19,480 nt of DNA from Candidatus Woesearchaeota archaeon (GTDB lineage Archaea; Nanoarchaeota; Nanoarchaeia; Woesearchaeales; GW2011-AR4): contig JAHFQL010000011.1 of assembly GCA_023259315.1 (NCBI GenBank), forward strand, positions 1 to 19,480, given 5' to 3'. Under the pieces are notes generated by a model, which saw nothing but the letters and a program-made list of their open reading frames with translations, did not search any database and was not told the origin of the DNA. Position 1 is the stretch's first letter, and each line of letters opens with the position of its first letter. Below are positions 13,300 to 19,480 of this stretch, one piece after another. The position numbers were made by a program, and so were the translations under genes.

Positions 13300-14177
13300 T
13301 TTCTGGAATATGCTATTCCCCTTACCTCTTCAACCATGTCGCTTGCCAAATAAGTGAACCCTTTTTTCTTTCTCAGGAGAATGTCGCCGATTTTTTTATT
13401 GAAGTAGGATGCATTTATTGAACTATGCAAAATATCATTGGACTGCGCTAAAAATCCTGCACATAATCCAGCCAATACATCGCCAGTGCCACCCTTTGTC
13501 ATTCCAGGATTACCACTATTCATATAAGATATTTTATCTTTTGAAATAATAACATCAATTTTCCCTTTCAACAATATTATGTTGTTTTTATCCAAAAACT
13601 TTTGTGTTGTTTTTTTGATCAATCTGGATTTTTTTATAATATTCTTTTCTTTATTTATTCCATCAATTATTTGTTTATGAATTTTTGAGTTAATCAAAAA
13701 ATATTCCAATTCTTTTGAATGCGGAGTTATTATAGAATTCTCGACACCATCCATGGAAATTGATTTTATTGCATCAGCGTCTACCACCTTGAATTTTTTA
13801 ATTTCTTTTGCACATTTCCTGCAAAACTTTTTAGTTTCATTTTTTAATCCCATTCCATTACCAATCAATAGCAAATCAAACTTTTCCATTGATTTTTTTA
13901 TAATATCGAAATGTTTTAACTTAAAATAATCATCTTCAAGTTTCATTGTTACAAGGTCAGGAGAATAGGCGTTGATTGCCCATGCAACTTTTTCAGGAGC
14001 AATAATCTTGACCAAATCGCAGCCGCTTCTTAATGCAGCCAGTCCTGCTAAAGTGATTGCGCCAGCATAATTTTCAGAGCCGCCGACGGCAAGAACATAG
14101 CCGTTATCGCCTTTGTGGCTGCTGCTTTTTCTTTTTGGTATTTTTATTTCCGATTTTGTTATGAATTTCATTTTCAA
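13296..14177 (-). CDS. nnrD: ADP/ATP-dependent (S)-NAD(P)H-hydrate dehydratase
   Basis: Repairs NADHX and NADPHX, the hydrated dead forms of the reduced coenzymes, back to NADH and NADPH at the cost of a nucleoside phosphate. 293 residues with a ribokinase-like fold: HKGDNGYVLAVGGSENYAGA (21-40), the catalytic and nucleotide-binding block GNPGMTKGGTGDVLAG (222-237) with Asp233, and ITPHSKEL at 150-157. This corresponds to the C-terminal half of the bifunctional Nnr protein; the epimerase half is a separate gene about 1.1 kb upstream on the same strand, with a hydroxyacid dehydrogenase gene between them. Two ATGs (codons 1 and 3) are possible starts. The stop of the dehydrogenase lies 8 bp upstream. 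Confidence 0.95.
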   Translation of the reverse strand: MKMKFITKSEIKIPKRKSSSHKGDNGYVLAVGGSENYAGAITLAGLAALRSGCDLVKIIAPEKVAWAINAYSPDLVTMKLEDDYFKLKHFDIIKKSMEKFDLLLIGNGMGLKNETKKFCRKCAKEIKKFKVVDADAIKSISMDGVENSIITPHSKELEYFLINSKIHKQIIDGINKEKNIIKKSRLIKKTTQKFLDKNNIILLKGKIDVIISKDKISYMNSGNPGMTKGGTGDVLAGLCAGFLAQSNDILHSSINASYFNKKIGDILLRKKKGFTYLASDMVEEVRGIAYSRK

Positions 14178-14185
14178 ATTAAAAA

Positions 14186-15205
14186 TCAGGTATGTGTATA
14201 TCTTCGATGTCTTATATAGTCTGGATTGACAAGATTTGGAATAGGGTTGCCTTCTAACGCTGCATCTAAATTTTCAACAGCCAGTTCCGACATTTGCGTT
14301 CTGGTTTTTTTGCTTGAAGAGCCAATATGCGGAGATATTGTTAAATTTGGGACTGACAAAAGATTCAAATTTATATTTGGTTCATTCTTAAATACGTCAA
14401 TTCCTGCCGCAGCAATTGTTCCGTTAGCTAGGGCTCGTATTAGTGCTTCTTCATCTACAACTGAGCCCCTGCTTGTATTTACAAATACAGCTGTAGGCTT
14501 CATAAGGCCAAATTCTCTTGTTCCGAAAAAATTAACAGTTCCTTTTGTTAACGGCAAGTTTGCACTTACAAAATCAGACTTTCTTAAAAGCTCATCGAGT
14601 GCCACATATCTTGCGCTATAACCTAGATCTTGGCATCCATTCGGTGATTGACTGCGATTGTTATACAACACCTCCATCTCGAAACCTCCATGTGCCCTTT
14701 TTCCAATTGCCTGGCCTATTTGTCCAAATCCTACGATGCCGACAGTTTTTTTATATAAATCAACTCCAAGGTAAGGGTCCTCTAACTTCCAGCCTTCATA
14801 GTTTCCCCCTCTTAAATCTGTCACTGCACGAATTAAATTTCTCCCCGCAGCAAGCATCAATAGAATTGCATGATCAGCAGTGGTCTGGGTAAGAACTCCG
14901 GGGGTGTTTGCAACAGGAATTCCGAGAGAAGTCGCATAATCAACATCTATGCGGTCATGGCCCACCGATACTGTGGATATAACTTTTAATTGCGGGTTTT
15001 GGTCGATAACTTTCATATTAATTTTATCTGTTAGCAGACAAATTAAACCATCTGTGTCTCTGACTCCTTGCATTAATTCATACTGGTTGGTTTTAGCGGA
15101 ACATTTAACATTATACCTTTGAGAGAGACTTGTCATGACTTCTTCCTGCAGTGCTTGTGTACAATAGATTGTCGGTTTATGGTTCGTTTCGATCATTTTA
15201 GTCAT
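14186..15205 (-). CDS. D-2-hydroxyacid dehydrogenase (glyoxylate/hydroxypyruvate reductase-like)
   Basis: 339 residues. The nucleotide-binding loop is G159-F-G-Q-I-G164; the catalytic set is Arg246 (NTSRGSVVDE), Glu275 (DVFKNEP) and His293 (SPHIGSSS). After the second Rossmann strand the sequence is YNNRSQ, where acidic residues for NAD are absent and an Arg is present, which suggests NADPH use, as in glyoxylate/hydroxypyruvate reductases. It probably reduces a small 2-oxoacid such as glyoxylate, hydroxypyruvate or 2-ketogluconate; the exact substrate is not resolvable. It sits between the two NAD(P)HX repair genes, 8 bp before the dehydratase and 69 bp after the epimerase. A TATA-like TTTAAATTT near 15239-15247 could give it a separate promoter. 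Codon 4 is an alternative ATG. Confidence 0.92.
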   Translation of the reverse strand: MTKMIETNHKPTIYCTQALQEEVMTSLSQRYNVKCSAKTNQYELMQGVRDTDGLICLLTDKINMKVIDQNPQLKVISTVSVGHDRIDVDYATSLGIPVANTPGVLTQTTADHAILLMLAAGRNLIRAVTDLRGGNYEGWKLEDPYLGVDLYKKTVGIVGFGQIGQAIGKRAHGGFEMEVLYNNRSQSPNGCQDLGYSARYVALDELLRKSDFVSANLPLTKGTVNFFGTREFGLMKPTAVFVNTSRGSVVDEEALIRALANGTIAAAGIDVFKNEPNINLNLLSVPNLTISPHIGSSSKKTRTQMSELAVENLDAALEGNPIPNLVNPDYIRHRRYTHT

Positions 15206-15274
15206 ATTTGATGGTAGGTCATTTATGAGATTAAGAAAGAAATTTAAATCAATTTATAATTATTTCCAATTTTT

Positions 15275-15868
15275 TTATTTCGGCAATCCTATGTCAGCAA
15301 CAACAATTTTTTCCTGAAATTTCTCAAGACCTTTTTTCATGTCGTGAAAAGTCACAATTAAATCCGCATTTACGCACTTCTCGAATATTTCTCCAGTGTT
15401 TGGATCTATCCCGGTCGGTATATCTATACATATCTTGTAGGCTTTTGACTTATTTACATCATCAATAACAGCCGATATCTCCCTGTTTAACCTTCCCTGT
15501 ATTCCAATTCCCAATATTGCATCAACAATTATGTCATATTCGTCAAAGTCAACTTCGTCGTCAGTCAGCATCTGGATTTTATCATTGTGTTCAATTTTCT
15601 TAAAATTTGCCAATGCTTCCTTTTTCATCTTGTTTTCATCGCCAATGAACAAAATGTCTGTTTCCGCTTCATCTCCTAAATATCTTGCAGCAACAAAGCC
15701 GTCACCGCCATTATTCCCATGATAGCATACAACAAGAATTTTTTTATCTTTCAAATCAAACCTCTGCTTTATGGTTTGATATACGGCCCTGCCGGCATTC
15801 TCCATTAAATTAATTCGAGGAATATCACTCTTTGCCTCTAAAATTCTCATATCTTGTGATGAAATCAT
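15275..15868 (-). CDS. nnrE: NAD(P)H-hydrate epimerase
   Basis: Interconverts the R and S forms of NADHX and NADPHX so that the dehydratase can repair both. 197 residues corresponding to the YjeF N-terminal domain: LMENAGRAVY (21-30), GNNGGDGFVAARYL (51-64), the catalytic Asp116 in VDAILGIGIQG, IDIPTGIDPNTG (148-159) and TFHDMKKGLE near 173-182, where relatives have TFHKPKPGL. Complete as a stand-alone epimerase; many archaea and bacteria fuse it to the dehydratase. It starts 6 bp after the stop of the YkgJ-type gene, so the two are probably co-transcribed. The dehydratase partner is downstream on the same strand, beyond the dehydrogenase. Confidence 0.95.
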   Translation of the reverse strand: MISSQDMRILEAKSDIPRINLMENAGRAVYQTIKQRFDLKDKKILVVCYHGNNGGDGFVAARYLGDEAETDILFIGDENKMKKEALANFKKIEHNDKIQMLTDDEVDFDEYDIIVDAILGIGIQGRLNREISAVIDDVNKSKAYKICIDIPTGIDPNTGEIFEKCVNADLIVTFHDMKKGLEKFQEKIVVADIGLPK

Positions 15869-15874
15869 TATGAT

Positions 15875-16684
15875 TTACAAAATAAAATTGCTTATCTTAT
15901 CTTCAGCATCCGTGTTGTTGTCAAATCTGTTTATTAAACTTTTCTTTTCATCAGCGCTTATGTAGCTTGTTTCAACCAAAAAATCCATGAAGTCAATTTT
16001 TTCTGAATTTATTATTCTTTTTAATAAAAGCCCATAAGGGTAATTCATCGCAGGCATTATCAATTTTTTCCTCGTCAAGTCAATTATTGTATTGTTTGCC
16101 CATTCAATTATTATATCGTTCTGCACTGCATTCATGAAAGAGCCGTCAGGAAATGCATCATTTAAAAATTTTATCATTTCATTGAAATCTTCTGGCAATT
16201 TTGGCAGGATTTTTTCCATTGCCCCGCATTCTCCAAATAAACTTTCCATTGAAAATTTTTTATCCTGGTCCAGGAACGGGCTTCTGTTAAATGGGAAAAG
16301 CCTGCAAACATAAGCCCTTTTTGTGTGGTAAATCAAGCATTTATTGTTTTTTAAGAGCGGGCATGCGTCAGTTTCTGCGTCCATGAAATAAGTGAGTATA
16401 ATCGCTTTGTTTGAATTCAAGTCCATGATTGCCCTTAATGGCTTTATTCTTGCATCAACATTAACTTCGTGCTGCCATTCTTGAAATCTTTTTGCTTCCC
16501 AGTCCCACAAAGGAAAGGTCATCTGCTCAACAGGAACTAATTGAACAACAGGAAGTTTTCCGAATGCATATTCTTTGACAAAGTCTTTATCTTCTTTTGG
16601 AATTATTCCCCTTATATGGCTACAGCAGCTACCGCAGGCATTGCACTTAAATTTTGGAATTTCAGGATTTATTTTTATGAACAT
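15875..16684 (-). CDS. YkgJ-family Cys-cluster protein
   Basis: 269 residues with the YkgJ (formerly UPF0153) pattern: CNACGSCC near the N-terminus (Cys14, 17, 20, 21), then DACPLLKNNKCLIYHTKR and VCRLFPF (Cys108, 116, 127), plus Cys153 in FGECG. The set of Cys is thought to bind zinc or an iron-sulfur cluster; members are often annotated as putative Fe-S oxidoreductases but the activity is not established. The C-terminal 110 residues are helical and unremarkable. No signal peptide. It heads the run with NAD(P)HX epimerase 6 bp downstream. The AT-rich 153-bp gap upstream contains TATA-like runs (around 16700-16715). Confidence 0.85.
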   Translation of the reverse strand: MFIKINPEIPKFKCNACGSCCSHIRGIIPKEDKDFVKEYAFGKLPVVQLVPVEQMTFPLWDWEAKRFQEWQHEVNVDARIKPLRAIMDLNSNKAIILTYFMDAETDACPLLKNNKCLIYHTKRAYVCRLFPFNRSPFLDQDKKFSMESLFGECGAMEKILPKLPEDFNEMIKFLNDAFPDGSFMNAVQNDIIIEWANNTIIDLTRKKLIMPAMNYPYGLLLKRIINSEKIDFMDFLVETSYISADEKKSLINRFDNNTDAEDKISNFIL

Positions 16685-16837
16685 TTTATTTGTATTTTTT
16701 AAGTACTATTTATTATTTACCAAAAAATTTAATAATAAAGTATTAATTCCGGAAAATATGAATATTGCCCTTGTAACGCTGGTGGTTGGAGAAAATTATT
16801 TCCATTGTAAAATGTTTTATATTATTTTGATTAAAGT

Positions 16838-18331
16838 TCACTTCCACTCCCTCAGCATTTCCATCATCAGTCTTACAGGAACTCCTGTTGCCCCTTTTGT
16901 TAGAATTCCTTTGTCGGATTTTGACCAGACTGTTGTGCCTATGTCGATGTGAGCCCATGGCACTTCATCTACAAAATTTTTGAGAAAAGCAGCCCCTATT
17001 ATCACTCCTGCATCGCCCTCTTCGCTGATGTTCTTTATGTCTGCAACATCGCTCTTGATGCTTTCATCGTATTCCGGCCACAATGGCAATTCCCAAACTT
17101 TTTCTAAACTTTTCTTGGAAGCATTCTTGATTTTCTCGCTCAATTTCTCGTCTGTGCTTACAAACGGCGTTCCAATGTATCCGAGAACAACCATGCTTGC
17201 GCCTGTCAGGGTCGCAAGGTCTATTATGCATTGCGGCTTCATTTCAGCGGCGTAAGACAATGCATCTGCAAGAATCAACCTGCCTTCTGCATCTGTGTTT
17301 TTTATCTCGACAGTCATCTTATTGTAGGCAGTCAGAATATCATCGGGCCTGTAGGAATTTGCGTCAATCATGTTCTCGCATAAAGGAGTAACAACAACCA
17401 GATTCACAGGCAGCCTTAATTTTGAGCAAGCCTCGGCAATGTGAATAGAGGAAATAGCTCCTGCCATGTCATCCTTCATGTTCAGAATATAAGGATATGG
17501 TTTTAAATTCAAGCCGCCGCTGTCAAAGGTTACTCCTTTTCCAACAATAGCGATTGGCTTTTGCTTATCACCATTGTACTCCAAAACAACAAGTCTTGGC
17601 TTGTTGACGCTTCCCTTACCCACCGCGAAGAAGCATCCCATTCCCATTTTCTCGATTTGTTTTTCATCAAAGACTGTGCACTTTAGGCCAGATTTTTTTG
17701 CAACTTCTTTTGAATAATTCGCTATGTATTCTGGAGTTACCACATTTGGTGGCATATTAACAAAATCTCTTGTCTTGTTCACTGCAGCAGCAATTGCAGA
17801 AGCATAATCTAATTCTTTTTCAAATATCCTGTTAGAATATGTTATGAGGGATACGTTTCTAATATATTTTATCTTGTCTCTGTCTTTTGTCTTGTAATCT
17901 GTGAATTTGTACAGGCCAATTAAAATGCTCAATGCAATTTTTTCAACAGCATCATGCTCATCAAATTTGCCGATAAAAGAACCCAGATGCAAGCTGAAGC
18001 TTTCGCTTCCATTATCCCTCAATCTTTTTGAGACATCAGCAATAACCGTTGATAAAATGGCAAAGCTGCATTTTTCCTCTTCTCCAAGCCCAACCAAAAC
18101 AACATTTTTTATGCTCTTGTTTATGTATATGCTTTTTACTTCGCCTTTTTCTGCCTTGTATTTATTGTCTTTGATGTAAGAGCTTATTACATTTCCAGTT
18201 CCATCGTCAAAGATTTTTACATCCCCGCTCAGTTTGAATTTGTCCTTGAAGAATCCCAAAAGCAAATTGCTATCTTTAACTTTGCCCAATTCAGTTTTTA
18301 ACACCTTTACAGAAGCAGTTATTTTATCCAT
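16838..18331 (-). CDS. pepA: Leucyl aminopeptidase (M17, PepA-type)
   Basis: Cytosolic hexameric two-metal aminopeptidase that removes N-terminal residues from peptides. 497 residues, the family's normal length. All metal and catalytic residues can be placed by comparison with E. coli PepA: Lys265 and Asp270 (VGKGVTFDSGG), Lys277, Asp288 (MKDDMAG), and Asp347, Glu349 and Arg351 in NTDAEGRL, with the same internal spacing (18 and 77 residues from the first Asp). The N-terminal 160 residues form the usual macro-domain-like lobe. Its ATG is 38 bp after the stop of the replication factor C large-subunit gene, with a TATA-like AATAAATAA in between, so it may be transcribed either with that gene or on its own. 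Confidence 0.96.
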   Translation of the reverse strand: MDKITASVKVLKTELGKVKDSNLLLGFFKDKFKLSGDVKIFDDGTGNVISSYIKDNKYKAEKGEVKSIYINKSIKNVVLVGLGEEEKCSFAILSTVIADVSKRLRDNGSESFSLHLGSFIGKFDEHDAVEKIALSILIGLYKFTDYKTKDRDKIKYIRNVSLITYSNRIFEKELDYASAIAAAVNKTRDFVNMPPNVVTPEYIANYSKEVAKKSGLKCTVFDEKQIEKMGMGCFFAVGKGSVNKPRLVVLEYNGDKQKPIAIVGKGVTFDSGGLNLKPYPYILNMKDDMAGAISSIHIAEACSKLRLPVNLVVVTPLCENMIDANSYRPDDILTAYNKMTVEIKNTDAEGRLILADALSYAAEMKPQCIIDLATLTGASMVVLGYIGTPFVSTDEKLSEKIKNASKKSLEKVWELPLWPEYDESIKSDVADIKNISEEGDAGVIIGAAFLKNFVDEVPWAHIDIGTTVWSKSDKGILTKGATGVPVRLMMEMLREWK

Positions 18332-18369
18332 GAGAATGGTGACTTGGAGTTATTTATTAAGTTTCCTAA

Positions 18370-19480
18370 TCAATTAACCTGTTTTTTAATCCATTCAACT
18401 TCTTCAGATTCCAAACCGAGTTCTTTCACTAGGTTCTTGCCCATTACTTTGTCTTTGAACATTAAAGGAAGGTAAGGCATTGTGCTTTTCAGGATTTCCT
18501 TTTTTGACGAATGAGTTTTTGCCGCAATTTTTTCTGCTATGGCTTTTTTCTTTGCAAGTTTCTGGTTGGCCCACCATAATTTTAGGATTCTTCCGGTTGG
18601 TTTGTACTCCACCAAATTCTTGTTTTTTTTATTCTTTGCAGCTGCAATGCCGGCTGTTATAAAGGCATTGATATAAACCAAAAATCTGTAATGCTGCCAT
18701 CTCCTTATTCTCCTGTTAAAGACATCAGCTTTGCTCAGCATGTCGTAGGCTTTTGCAAGCTCGTCTGGCTTTGTGTACTCTTTTGGCAGGTTTTCATCAA
18801 TCCATAGCAATTGCTGGCTCAGGTCTTCTTCAACATTGTCAAATGCCGCAACAGCAATTTTCAAATCAGTTGTCTTGAAGATTTTATTCAAAGCGGACAT
18901 TATGTTTTCTGTTTTGTTCCTGTCTGCCAATTCCTCCAAACTTTCCTTTGACAAATCTTTTTTTTCTTGAGTCAGGGTCTGCAGGTCATTTATTGCAGCT
19001 CTTGCATCTCCCCCGCACCTTCTTGCCAAAGATTTCAAAATTTCTTCATCAAATTTTATTTTCTCATTTTCGCAGATTCTTTCCAATATTTTAGCTACCG
19101 ACAAATAGTCCAGATGCTTGAATTCCATAAGATTTGATTTGCTCCTTAGTGAGCTGAATTTGCTGTCAAAAGGATTTGTTGCTGTTAAAATTACCGGGTA
19201 ATGTGAATTTTCTATCAGCTTGGTTATTGCCTGTATCCCCCCCCTGTCCTCATGGCCACTTAATCCGTCAATTTCATCGACAAGGATTATTTTTCCTCTT
19301 GCGAAAAGGCTTTGCTGCTTTATAGCGTTGCCAACTTTTTGGTTGATTTGGTCTGAATTACGAAATTCGCTTGCATTTGTCTCACATACTTCATAATTTA
19401 AATCATTAGCTATAGCATATGCACTTGAGGTTTTTCCAACTCCAGAAGGACCGTAAATGAGTGCAGTTTTTTTTTTCTGC
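18370..19480 (-). CDS. rfcL: Replication factor C large subunit (5' end cut by window edge)
   Basis: AAA+ subunit of the clamp loader that opens the PCNA ring onto DNA. The frame is open to the right edge (first whole codon at 19479); an ATG at 19128 is internal. Visible are Walker A GPSGVGKTSS (about 19452-19423), Walker B ILVDEID (about 19287-19267), sensor 1 TATNPF, and sensor 2 in CGGDARAAINDLQ. 369 residues are present and roughly the first 40-50 are missing. The chain ends LGLESEEVEWIKKQVN with no QXX(L/I/M)XX(F/Y)(F/Y) PCNA-binding motif, which many archaeal large subunits carry at the C-terminus. The mid-region WW/AKKKAIAEKIAAKTHSSKK is the expected helical collar. Leucyl aminopeptidase follows after 38 bp. 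Confidence 0.93.
   Translation of the reverse strand, partial: QKKKTALIYGPSGVGKTSSAYAIANDLNYEVCETNASEFRNSDQINQKVGNAIKQQSLFARGKIILVDEIDGLSGHEDRGGIQAITKLIENSHYPVILTATNPFDSKFSSLRSKSNLMEFKHLDYLSVAKILERICENEKIKFDEEILKSLARRCGGDARAAINDLQTLTQEKKDLSKESLEELADRNKTENIMSALNKIFKTTDLKIAVAAFDNVEEDLSQQLLWIDENLPKEYTKPDELAKAYDMLSKADVFNRRIRRWQHYRFLVYINAFITAGIAAAKNKKNKNLVEYKPTGRILKLWWANQKLAKKKAIAEKIAAKTHSSKKEILKSTMPYLPLMFKDKVMGKNLVKELGLESEEVEWIKKQVN

Noticed and set aside
15202..15222. Six-codon micro-frame overlapping the hydroxyacid dehydrogenase start
   Set aside because: Short enough to occur by chance, and no ribosome-binding site precedes it.
19126..19128. ATG at 19128 as the start of the clamp-loader subunit
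   Set aside because: The same frame continues upstream to the window edge and encodes the Walker A and B motifs, so this Met is internal.
19237..19244. Run of eight C (G on the coding strand) in the clamp-loader gene as a phase-variation site
   Set aside because: The frame is intact across it, encoding Arg-Gly-Gly in an expected place, and an essential clamp loader is an unlikely phase-variable gene.

Overview
The window looks like chromosomal DNA of a low-GC archaeon, most likely a DPANN lineage close to Woesearchaeota/Pacearchaeota. The lineage is my inference. The evidence is a large subunit of replication factor C, an archaeal Ogg2-type 8-oxoguanine glycosylase, a DUF4346-like protein, short AT-rich intergenic gaps with TATA boxes sitting where a leaderless or short-leader archaeal transcript would need them, and vitamin B12-dependent (class II) ribonucleotide reductases. 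No tRNA, rRNA, CRISPR array or insertion sequence was found. Nearly everything lies on the minus strand. Only three genes (pterin dehydratase-like, BNR-repeat lipoprotein, DUF4346-like) are on plus.

Reading right to left, in the sense of most transcription: replication factor C large subunit (cut by the right edge), leucyl aminopeptidase, then a run holding a YkgJ-type cysteine-cluster protein, NAD(P)HX epimerase, a D-2-hydroxyacid dehydrogenase, NAD(P)HX dehydratase and a small unknown protein. The two NAD(P)HX repair activities are often fused in one protein but are separate genes here. A 425-bp divergent intergenic region follows, with a plus-strand DUF4346-like gene on one side and a full-length class II ribonucleotide reductase (ATP cone plus C-terminal Cys tail) on the other. 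In front of the reductase are two 16-bp elements 32 bp apart that match the tandem NrdR-box pattern known from bacteria.

Downstream of that reductase come a small two-helix membrane protein, a DUF475/TerC-like membrane protein and a cob(I)alamin adenosyltransferase, the enzyme that makes the reductase cofactor. A plus-strand pair (BNR lipoprotein, pterin dehydratase-like) separates this from a second class II reductase, which has neither ATP cone nor C-terminal Cys tail. Next is a tight four-gene operon with 4-nt overlaps at every junction: MNT nucleotidyltransferase, HEPN (HepT-like) RNase, RBBP9-like hydrolase and Ogg2 DNA glycosylase. A 10-bp direct repeat spaced by exactly 21 bp sits at its promoter. 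The left end carries a Gfo/Idh/MocA oxidoreductase, endonuclease III and the start of a rhodanese-domain protein.

Two themes stand out. One is deoxynucleotide supply: two B12-dependent reductases, cofactor adenosylation and apparent NrdR control. The other is damage repair: two base-excision glycosylases and NAD(P)HX repair.
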